Shown in pieces: positions 53,708 through 64,000 of a stretch of DNA of 64,000 bases. The position numbers were made by a program, and so were the translations under genes. Origin of the DNA: Varroa destructor (taxonomy: Eukaryota; Arthropoda; Arachnida; Mesostigmata; Varroidae); NCBI RefSeq assembly GCF_002443255.2, contig NW_019211455.1, positions 5,935,909-5,999,908 of the forward strand. The letters run 5' to 3'. The notes beneath the pieces were generated by a model, which saw only the letters and a list, made by a program, of their open reading frames with translations, did not search any database and had not been told where the DNA came from. The number at the start of each line of letters is the position of its first letter. Position 1 is the stretch's first letter.

Positions 53708-56700
53708 TTAGACCGTCAGAGCAGTAAGAGTATGAGGTTTAATTTTCGCCTGAAGCTGATCAGCTAATTGTGTACTGATTTCAAGCCATGTGTAGCTTGG
53801 ACACAAAGACACCTGAAAGAGGCCAGAAAAAGCATCTTTATTTCTTAGCCTTTTTAAACAATCTTTAGTATATACGAGTCTTTTGCAAAAAATAAAAAAC
53901 GAATTCGTTATAATGCTAGAATAAGTCTAACGTATCACTCAGACGGTTCAAGATTATTCGCAAGTCACAGCATTAACAGTGGGAGGAGTCAGTTCTTAAT
54001 ACGATTGTTCAAGAATAGCATGTCAATCAACATTAATATTTTTATATTGTTATGTTACAAATGCTATTTTCCAACACTGCGTTTATGCTCCAAATGAAGA
54101 CTTTCAAATTTTACGTAGTAGACAAAAGGGCTTCGATGCAAATACATGTTTGTCGCGAAAGTGCTTCAAATAAGCACATAATGTATATTTGACTGATATT
54201 TATATGCTTTTATTTAATACTAATCAAATATCAATTATTGAATTACCTCTTCGAGACAGTTTTTGCACGAAACTAGCACGCTCAGACATAGTCCGTCATT
54301 AGCATGGATCGGTGTACCATCATGTTCCACCTATAACGTTAATCAGTTGAAACGTTTTATATCAGAGAATTTAATTAAAATAATCTGTATATTTGAACAA
54401 GCAATAGTACACAACCTCCGCCTGTTTTCTACCTATAGGCATTCATGCTCATGCATATTATTTCTGACACACATTATCGGTGTTACACATATGCACCTTT
54501 CCAATTCTAACCTAAAAGTGAACCTAAACTCTAAACTCGTAGCACTTGCCCTGTTGGACCAGCTCTGTTATTCTTCTCCTCGCCGTTTCGTTGTTGTTTT
54601 CTCATTGAGAATTGTGAGTAGCCCGCTTTTGCAATCCGACTACATTACCCAAATTATCATCATTTTTTTCCTATGTTATTTCACTTCACTTGATTTTTAG
54701 CAAATTGGGCAAATCATTCCAACAATATTTCTATGATGCTTCGACTGTTCAAGTATTAACTATTCCTATAGCGCATTCTAATTATCCTGTTACCTTGACC
54801 CAGGGGTCATATCCGTCTGTGCCAATGATTGCTTGCCCTCATTGCGCAAGAGATGTCATTCTATACCGTTGACTTGGTATTCCTTGTCGTTATTTAGCGA
54901 TTTCAATGTGAAACTAACCTCAGCTTTTAAAATTCTGTATAAATATTACACCGTTTAAAAAAACAAGCAAACGAACAATGTCGGAACTTTGGTGTTTCTT
55001 CTCAATATGTTAACAATAATTTTTAACCGTATAGTGAAGAAAAAAGTGTTTTACTTCACGCTAAAAAATAGAAAACGTGTATTTTTTTATTTGAACTCTC
55101 TACCAATTGCAAAGAATCGTAGAATACTTTTCAGATTTAGGTATTCTTTATCGTTAAGAGACAAACCCAAAGAGGTCATCCTTCTCCGGTAGGCTTATAT
55201 TAGAGTCTATCAGAAAGTTAATATGGGTCATACTTTTTTGCATAAAGTGTGTTTATAGCTGGTCGACACACAAATGTATACATACGAAGATACGAATTCG
55301 TTTAAAATTATTGGATAGAAAATTGGCGTTACAAAGTGCTTTTATTTTAGGGATTAGTTTTACAGTTTTACTTCACTATGGAAGTTATTTATTCATTTAA
55401 TAAACCTTCGAAGGGTCCTGTATTCACACGTTATACCACGTGCTTGTCGTTACGTGAATTTTTTTGATTCCTGCTTATTTTGCTTTTTTTTTTCTACAAG
55501 CATTAGTATATTAAAATAATATTTAAGCGAATTAAAACTCGTAACTTGACCGATTAGTTTAATAATTACCGATAAAACTCCATGGGGTTTGTGAGGCGGA
55601 GGATCATTGATGAAAACATGATTCATGAATCTTTTGAGGGCAGTATGAACACTACGCATGGGGTTGATCTCTGTTAGGGGCACGTGAGGATAGCCTTTCT
55701 CTGAAACAAGCACGTGCACCCGGTTGCTGCATTCAAAAATACCGGAACAAATTGCAGGGAAAAGTAAGTATGATAGTTTCGAAAGGTACAAGTACTTCTT
55801 ACGCTATTTCGGATTCAGATACTTAAAATACAGCAAGAACGCAAAAATCTAGCTTAAGCACAGCTCTTATTTTTTCTCCGAACAACTTTGGTATAAATAA
55901 ACTCTATAAGGGTTCATTCTTCAAACGTCTTTCAGATGGTTTGTGACCTTAGTAGACCTGGTGCGTGAAATAATTTTACATTAAATAGGCACAATAAGTA
56001 ACTGCCAGCAACGGTTATGTACTTACTTGAGCTTTTTCTTGATAATACAGACGATCCGAAGATAGAGTTTGCAGTGGCTTTTTACTGCTGGTAAGGAGAA
56101 ATTCACTCGGCGTAAATCGGAAAAATATTGCCTGAAAATCGTGCCCACAAAACGACTTTCCCATATATTTTGGTGCTACGAACAAATCCGGCTGACTTTA
56201 AAATTGAATAACTTTCAAGCTAATTAGGCTATAATGACAATTTCTCAATACACCTTAGATCTATACTTTTTTTTGCACATTGGTCCCACGATTCTTGCAT
56301 ATTCTAGAAAGCCCTTTGCGTTCTTATATATAATTTGTCAATTCACGGCTTCTCGACGTAAATCAATAGTAGGCTATGCCTGCTTTTCAGTTGCCTTTTA
56401 ATGGTATGAAAAGCCCCGTAGTCACACGGGCTAAAGTCAGAGAATAAGCTAATTGAACCTAACGTTGGGTGTTTCTTTGCTTAACCCAGCGCGTAATTTA
56501 AGCATAGCGAAGTAAACAAACCGCGTGCTATCGATTATTTGTTTTTGAAAAACTCGAAATACCGGGCTTCGTTCATTGTTTCATCTTCAGCGAATACTTC
56601 ATAGTTGCAGATGCCCCTCGTGTCCATTGCAAATACCATATACCAAATATGTTCGACTCTACTCGACTCGACCTCTTTCCAGGATGACACGATTTTTTCG

Positions 56701-59700
56701 TTTGTTCGCTTTCTGGTTGGTGGTAAATATTGAATCAGACCTCGTCGATGGCAACCGTATGCTTCAAGCTGTTTTTTTTTTGCTGATTAAAATTGCACGT
56801 GGGATACACCACCATACGCATTTCCAGCTGAGCTACAGTTAAATCCCCAGAAACCCATTCTTCATTCAGTTCCTGCGTTTTCTGTATTTATGGTATAACT
56901 CTGTAACACATTATATGTAAAATGCTATTTTAGCTCAATAATACATTGAGAGCACTGCTTTCGTGAAATGCTTTTTGATTGTGGCTATGCGCTTTTTTGT
57001 CGGGTTCTGACACCTGGTTGTCTCTATGCTGATTTTCAACGCACCAATCACCGTTTCTGAAACATTTGCACTATTTATGCTTCCGCGTGGGGCCTGCTTG
57101 TCTAACGTCTTCACTAATCCTCGATGTATTTTCGCACCGATGTGGCCGTCGACAAAAACATGAGCGCTAAGCATTGATTTTCGAAACTAAAGGACATTTT
57201 TCTCACTGAACTTATCTCTTTGGAGCAAACTCAGTTGGATTTCACTCACAAGTTTCTGTAATATTGAAACCAGTTATAACATGATTAATGTTTACCAACG
57301 GCACGCAGTCTGAAAGTTACCTAGTTTAACAGTCAAAATGGTTTTAAGAATGAAAACATTTTTTTCAAGATAATCTTCGATAACTGAATGAAATTGATTG
57401 TAAATCGCACAAAAACGTACGTCATTTAACAAAGGACCTGAACTACCAAATGGCAATGGTAACTCACCTTGCTCTGTCAATGACGTTGATGATGTCTTTG
57501 CCTCGTAGACTCAGGGATGAAATATTGGAAACCCAGGCCGCCTGCAACGCGAAAAGTTTTTCCTTGAACCTTTTTAAACGCCTTTTACATGGCCCTCAAG
57601 TCATTGGTGATTTGATTATCCCGAGCCCTGACTAAATGTGAGTTACAGTTTTTATTAAAATTAAAGTATTAATTATTCCCTTGATAAGCATCCCTGACGA
57701 TTGGATTCTCCCTCTAGTAGTGTGTAAACAAGAAGGAAGCCATAACCGTAATGGTAACGGAGCTTTAAAGTTGGCTTCACCTGTGGAGATAATTTGTGGC
57801 CTCGCATCAGTGGCATCATCTGTTTTTCCATGAATATGTTATGATGAGACATTGGAGCCATTATATTTGGTGTGGAACGCGACAAATTATTCTATCGACA
57901 TAAATATTAGTTGGATTTATACCTATCTTAGAGAGACAAACCTGAAGCGATTCGGCGTCTGCCTCTGCGACCGTCTTAAGTTTGCCACCTATAATTTCGC
58001 CAGTGAAAATAAAGCGGTACCAGGAACCTTTTGCAGTTTCTACACAGAGTAACGACTGTGGGTGAAAATCTAGTCCGGTCTCTTCGAAAACTTCGCGTCG
58101 AACAGCCTCCTAATGGTTTAAAAAAAATGTAGATATGTGCTAAAGAACACGTATTCTTTTAAATAGAAAAAAATTGTGATGATATTCTTGGAAAAATATA
58201 GTAGTAGCTTACCAAACAAATAATGTCTATTATTATTAGTTATGATTGTTTTCACTGTCGTTATTAAAAATGTATGTTAGACTAGACGAGCAAATATATG
58301 TATATATAGTAAGAATGCTGATTGGTCACTTCTTCCCAGTTAGAGTCCACCTTCAGCCTACTTTTCAGCAACGTTCGTGATTCGAGTTAGCTAAGGCAAC
58401 ATTTAATATGCGAAAATAAGAAAAATCCCCGTAGATATCCATTTGCCATATCCAGTTGCCATTCGTTTGACTAATTCATCCAACTGCTTCGACACCGCTT
58501 ACGAAGCCTATTCTATTTTAATGCCGACATGATAACCAATATCATTATTATTATTATTATCAGTGTTGGGGCTGTGAGCTTATTTGGGTTCGAAACTAGT
58601 TACGGACGGACACACTTTGACTACCGACGAAGAATTTGAGTAATGGTAAAATGATATATGTTCTAACGCTTGTTCCTTCTCGGGTCCTTCACGTTGTTTG
58701 TATCGAATTCTGGTACTATCCTGGTACTATACTATATATTTAACGTTATATTTTTCAGACAGGAAGCTTGTCATAGAGAGGACAACTGTTTAGAGTCAGA
58801 GGTAAAGAGATCCCTCTTGCATTTTCGATAGCTCAGCTTACATATGCCTATTAAATAAGTTGTAAGAAAATATGCTGAGTTATTCGAAATTGTTCAACAA
58901 CCGCCCAGTCATAAAAAAGTACCACAATTACTCAAGCTTAGATCTACACGTGGAAAGCATATGGTCAAAATTTGAAGGAAAGCTCGTATTCCAAAAATAT
59001 CAGTTTTAAAATACTTTGCAATTGCAAAATGCTCAGAAAAGCACAATGGTCACTTACAATGATCTGTTCACCAGGTTCGACCCTCCCTGCAGGAAGATAC
59101 CAAGTGCCCGCACAGGACACCTTTGCTTCTTGCATTAGAAGCACTTCGCCTTTGTCATTGAAGACGACCGCACCAGCGATGTACGTCACATTTTTCATCA
59201 AAACGGGACGAAAGTCGGCTGTACACTGAGACTCGACTCCTTTCGTAGCTGCCGATGTTGTAGATACAAAATAGCAAACACGAAGAAGAGTAGAATCATT
59301 AAGGACATTAAACGGCTCGTCGAGCTGGCACTAGATCAGCTCGTAAATGTTATTCTGCTGAATTCCGAAAAGGACAAAGGTTTATCTTCGCTCGTCAACG
59401 CAGTAGAATAGACGGCTATTTTTTAGCTGTAGAGCTTCAGAAATCACCGCTTCGATGTCTGTAATGGTATGGCATATTTCGAAATAAAAGTGCTCTTGAC
59501 CTGACTAAGCTCAGTAGGCACAGCAAACACTACAATGCATTTCTTAAATTATGATGCACGTATCGGATAGTATTTTCCCATGCGATGGTGATCGACAATG
59601 ACGATGGACTTGGCGATAATAAACCGCAAAAGACTCGAGTTGACTAATCACAACAAATATTTGGTTGAAATACATACAAATATAGCTTCAAGTAAGCTTG

Positions 59701-61801
59701 TTATATATTGGCTCCACTTCTTTCGAAATATATAGTTTCTAGCATACAAGTATATGATTGGGGTCTATCAACAGTTTAAGAGAGCACTAAAACAAAAAAA
59801 AAAACGGTTGAACGCGTCATTACGTTCACGAACACTACAATGCAGTGGATACTATGCCCTAAAGAAGTAATAGGAAAATGTGAATGGAAAAATCCCACGT
59901 ATCAGAAACCGTCTAACTATATACTCGTACACGAGATCGGGAGTTGTTTCCTAAAAGTGGAACCTCAAATACATTCTGTTCTTGCATAAAAATGACGCTG
60001 TCTCTGTATGTGTCATTTAGAGTTAGTTTAGTTATTCCTATACATAGACTTTCGCACGAATCTGCATCCACCGGCTAAAGGAGTCCACACAAATGTAACT
60101 ACGAAGTCCTTCCGTGGCGAGAAGCGGGGTTTGGAGCATTTTGGTTTAACGTAAAGACTGTAAAACCGTGTATGGTCCTCACACATCCGTCACATATCTG
60201 CACCCGTTTTACACTGATCGCGACATAGGAATCCCACTTGCTATTTCCGCACGTGGCTACTACTCAAAGAAAATTCTACCGTAACTTTTGTTTTCTATTT
60301 TTCATTAAATACACTTATCAGGTGTCCCTACAGTTATCGATTCACTGCTGAATGGAAAACGACTGACCGTAGAAAGCTTTATTCAAAAGAAGTAAAATTT
60401 ATAGTGCATGGGATAAGCGGTTCTACCCGCAATATCTATATAAAATATTTATGGGTGTTACACTTTGTCTCAATTTTACAATAGTTAGGTATTTCAATCT
60501 CTCTCTTAAATTTCTCAAAAAATCAGCCATCTCATCTTGAACGTCGATCATGCCACTGTTGGATAGCAATCGTCTGTCTGTCTGCCGGACATTCTTAATC
60601 AGTATGGAACTATCATGGCCGGCAAGTCCATACACGACAATCATTGTAATAATTTCGTACGCCCACATAAATATATGCCCATATAAGGCGTATTAGTACA
60701 TGTTCGATCCTAGTGAAAAAAAGACGAAAAGCAAAGTTAAGGTGCATGAAACGCCTGAAATGGTGCATGAACGACTGATGATATCGGCTGACTCCGTTGC
60801 AGACGGGGCTCTTATGTGACAGTGCAAAGAAGAAGAAACAACAACGATAACCAGGTAGCGTGTTGGTATGACGAGCTTCGCCGTGATTATAACTGCGAGT
60901 CGTACCATTCAATAGCGTCTGCTGCCTTCATAATAGATGACTGCTCGTATTGCTGGTGATAACAATTGTCGAAGACATGGTCGCAAAATGCTTGTAGCGA
61001 GTACAGTAAATAACGCCATGAATGAACAGCCAGGCCAACAAAGTTTCGCAAAACACATAGATTACGAAAGGACTCTGTTACCCGTCCTCTGCTGTAGATA
61101 GCTTCTCGTTTGGGTTGAGTAATTGGTGGCTATGAGAGCCAAGCTTGGTATGGTAATAGCGATATTCATATTGATGGTGCTCACGTTGCTGTGGAACAAG
61201 GCGTTTTCGGACGGCGGCTAGGCGACGCCGTTGACAAAAACAGCACCAGACAGAGAAGTGGGAAGTCATCGTTAGCTCCTTGATTCGTTCGCGCCCAGTC
61301 AGCTGAATGCTTCAGTGCGTCGATAGCGCATGGCTTACGTCCAAGCCCGAGTCTACATGGACCGCTCGACTTAGTTCTTGTTGCTGTTAGATACTAAAGC
61401 TTTTTATAGCCAAAACGACAATATGGCCTAAGACCAGGAGAGATTACACTGATATGTCGTGATCAATTCGCGCTGTCGTTCCCGCGAACCCGCCTAGAAC
61501 GATACTTCAGGGACAAGCGTATATTTGACACGAGCATTGCAATTGGGTCATCCAGAATTGATTTATGCTGTAATGTTTATACGATTATCTCATGTTAAGG
61601 ATCCCGTTATTTCCATAGACGTCACGAACACTAAACGAACAGCTAACGCCGTATTCCAGTTACTGAAAATTCGATACATTGACAAGACTTACCAAGTTCT
61701 GCCAATTGATCCTGGATACTATAGTCAACACATCCAGCTCCATCATCATTAACAGCCTCCCCGCGAACGACATCCTCCAAAATACTTTCAATTCGTTCCA
61801 T
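53708..61801 (-). CDS. Nudt18: NUDT18-type Nudix hydrolase (8-oxo-dGDP phosphatase family), 8 exons
   Basis: Eight short exons join in consistent phase into 330 aa (human 323): 61801-61693, 59248-59058, 58109-57942, 57541-57468, 56131-56027, 55726-55570, 54330-54247, 53812-53708 (TAA at its end). Residues about 46-150 are the Nudix fold ([34 protein letters not shown]). The Nudix box spans residues 91-113 and has every consensus residue: G91, E97, R105, E106, E109, E110, G112. Its REVFEETG part lies on the next exon. [38 protein letters not shown] and YTWLEI follow in the human order. Relatives hydrolyse oxidised guanine nucleoside diphosphates to monophosphates, cleaning the nucleotide pool. 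The first exon was accepted because its ATG frame and phase-1 donor (CTTG|gtaagt) fit the next exon exactly. All introns are GT-AG. Confidence 0.92.
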
Positions 61802-63192
61802 ATCTGACCCAAACGAAAGAGCCTCGTGAAATGTACAGTTTACCTGTAAAATACAGTCAAGACAAATGTTTTACGGTTTTCAAAGTTTTCCAGGCATGTG
61901 CTGTACACTTGTAGGGAAATCGTAAGTACAAGTTATGCTAAATTGCTTTAACTGGAAATGGCAATCTTTTCGTATCTCAATGAGTAGCAGCCAGAGCTTA
62001 ATTAGAAAAGAAGAACGTGCTATCTAGAACCCTGATGTCTCGATGGAGAACCGACTAGACTGCTTAATACAAATGCGCTTGATGTATTTATAATTTTTAT
62101 TTATATAATTATGAATTATATATAATAAAATATAGCAATGAAATGCAGTAATCCAAGTGCTCTATCCATTCAGGATAAATTGCTTATTTTTGTAGCTAAA
62201 AAATATTGTTTAAAATGGTTTATTTCATCCCATTTTATTATGTCAATTAAGGAAAAAGGGTGACTACTTATGGATCATGTCAACCGATCAGTATTTTTCA
62301 ATTAGCTAGAGTATTAAAATTTCATGATAAGGGCACTCTTCCGTGAGACGAGAAGCATCGTAAGGTCCTGAAATTGTCTCAATAAAAATTGTTATCACAA
62401 CGAATGTAGTAGGAAGGTAGAAATAATAAAAGAAAATCATATTGGTATTTTGTTAATGTCGCTTTTGTGACCAGGATCGCTCAGATGGTGAGGATAACAG
62501 GCCGTGTCTCGGGAGGCAGTGTAGCTAAATCCAATAGATCTTAGAGACGTAGGCATGTATTACAAATTGACATAAGACAACGTATACTAGTGGAACTAGC
62601 AGCGCTAGCTAATAGTTCGGTGGCGCATCGTGCCGGAAAAAACTTGTAGGCAATGAAGATCCCTTCTTCTTATTATATCCATAAATGGGCAAGCGTCCGT
62701 AGTCAAGGTATAATGTAGTTTTTTTACGAACGGGACGTACAGGTCGACGTAAAGAAAAGGAGAAAAATAGCCACGAGCATTTCTTAATCGGGCTCATATA
62801 ACAGTATATTTTTGCCGTAAGAAAGTGCTTATTGCTGACATTTCGGCCGATAGGTTATTACAGCAACTGAGCTGTCAATGTACGCTTTTCAGTGGGAATT
62901 CTATTTAATAACAGATAGATCCACTGCTGAAAAACTCTAGCCTTTTTATACAGCGGTCAGGTCCATGAGCGAAGAAATAACACGGGGGCCCGTTGCATCA
63001 TAAAAAATAGCAGCTTCGGCAATAAACAGCACAAAAGAAACATAGAAACTAAAGACGGGCTAATGAAAGTGATGTTGTTAAGACCGTCTTCAATTCAGGA
63101 ATTTATAGCTTGCTAATTGTACAACTGTAGTTATTATGATCGTAACGAGGTGAAGCCGTTTCTACTTTTGGATTACATCGTCGTCAAAAAGC

Positions 63193-63240
<48 letters not shown>

Positions 63241-64000
63241 GTTTTTCAATATATATTAAAAAAACTCTGAAACGTGAAAGTACTGAAGTAAAATAAGCAT
63301 TTTTTTAATTTAAGTCTACATTGCATCAGAATATTTCTTATATCTTATCCTTCGTCAGTGAAACAATTGCATGCAGTGACGACGAAATCGTAATAAACCC
63401 GGAAAATTCACGAATAAAGCTTTCTGACTAATTGAACCCCAGCTTACCAACCGGTAAATAGACCTTTACATCCCACTACTTATTCGACTAAAAACAAGCT
63501 ATATGGAAAAGTTTTTTTCTCTCTGTAAAAACTTTAACATATTTAGGGCGATAACATACCCGGTTTTGATATTTGCTCACGCAACATATTTTCTTTTTTG
63601 ATTTTTGTGTTTTTATTCATATGCAAAATATCTACGCTCTTATGATTTTTATAAGATTTATAAAAAAAAATCTCGAAAAAATGAAGATCCGAAAAATTCG
63701 ACGTTGTCCTATGTTCTAGAAGATTTCCAAGTTGATAAAAAATTTACGGCAAATTTAAAAAAAAGTAGCAACTACTGTAGTATAGTTACTTGGCACGTGA
63801 ATAGTCGCCAAAGCATAGAATATTCAAACGATTACTATCAGACCTACAATTTTATATAATAAATCCGATAAACATTTCGACCTGAACTGTAATTATTTTC
63901 TAGCTAACCATTAGGAGAGTTATTTTTTTCGCATAGCAAAAGGGATTTGCCGAAAGCTTGAAAATTGTACTTCAGTAATGGCCTGCTGAGTTTGCTGATA
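61802..64000. other. Right-end stretch with no identified gene
   Basis: AT-rich DNA upstream of NUDT18. The NUDT18 promoter should start here. Open frames are AT-driven and resemble nothing known. It contains a TA microsatellite and A/T runs. Confidence 0.5.
63196..63238. repeat. TA dinucleotide microsatellite
   Basis: About 20 uninterrupted TA units in AT-rich DNA. It is a simple repeat. Confidence 0.95.

Noticed and set aside
57292..57480. An open frame across the end of NUDT18 exon 57541-57468
   Set aside because: It is read-through past the donor CAAG|gtgagt in another frame. The true continuation is the exon at 56131-56027.
57673..57885. A protein-like minus-strand open frame within the NUDT18 locus
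   Set aside because: It lies in the intron between exons 58109-57942 and 57541-57468, which join in frame directly and match human NUDT18 without it.
62469..62535. A tRNA-like stretch beginning with a possible A-box (GATCGCTCAGATGG)
   Set aside because: No B-box follows at the right distance and no cloverleaf pairs, so it is not called as a tRNA or SINE.

Overview
This window looks like nuclear DNA from an animal, most likely an arthropod. Coding regions are split by GT-AG introns, intergenic and intronic DNA is extensive, TA/CA/CAG microsatellites are common, and there is a tRNA-derived SINE. All five recognisable genes are conserved animal genes. A chelicerate or mite is a guess from intron size and AT-rich composition; no marker here fixes the taxon. 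There is no prokaryotic, viral, CRISPR or operon-like organisation.

Layout: positions 1-21716 contain no recognisable exon and are best read as the first intron (minus strand) of a ZSWIM5/6-type gene whose first coding exon is at 21717-22533. Its later exons are not in the window. Its upstream leader and promoter zone (22534 to about 25000) is packed with CAG, GCC, CCT and CA repeats. From about 25 kb the DNA becomes visibly more AT-rich. 25-37.8 kb has no identifiable gene, only a set of exon-like open segments on the plus strand and one SINE copy. 37811-41661 (minus) holds a complete 7-exon RacGAP1 gene (622 aa). 46347-47924 (minus) holds methylmalonate-semialdehyde dehydrogenase in one uninterrupted coding exon (525 aa). 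50798-51840 (plus) is a two-exon mitochondrial ribosomal protein L52 gene (149 aa). 53708-61801 (minus) is an eight-exon NUDT18-type Nudix hydrolase (330 aa), assembled here from short exons. 61802-64000 holds nothing recognisable.

The genes do unrelated housekeeping or regulatory jobs: centralspindlin and cytokinesis (RacGAP1), mitochondrial valine/thymine catabolism (ALDH6A1), mitochondrial translation (MRPL52), nucleotide-pool sanitation (NUDT18) and a cullin-linked SWIM-domain protein (ZSWIM5/6). ALDH6A1 and MRPL52 are head-to-head, about 2.9 kb apart. MRPL52 and NUDT18 converge with about 1.9 kb between stop codons. I found no convincing new biological system. The points most worth a second look are the tRNA-Ser-like SINE pair, a GC-AG intron cutting the C1 zinc-finger of RacGAP1, the triplet-repeat cluster upstream of ZSWIM, and the unexplained exon-like segments at 27-36 kb.
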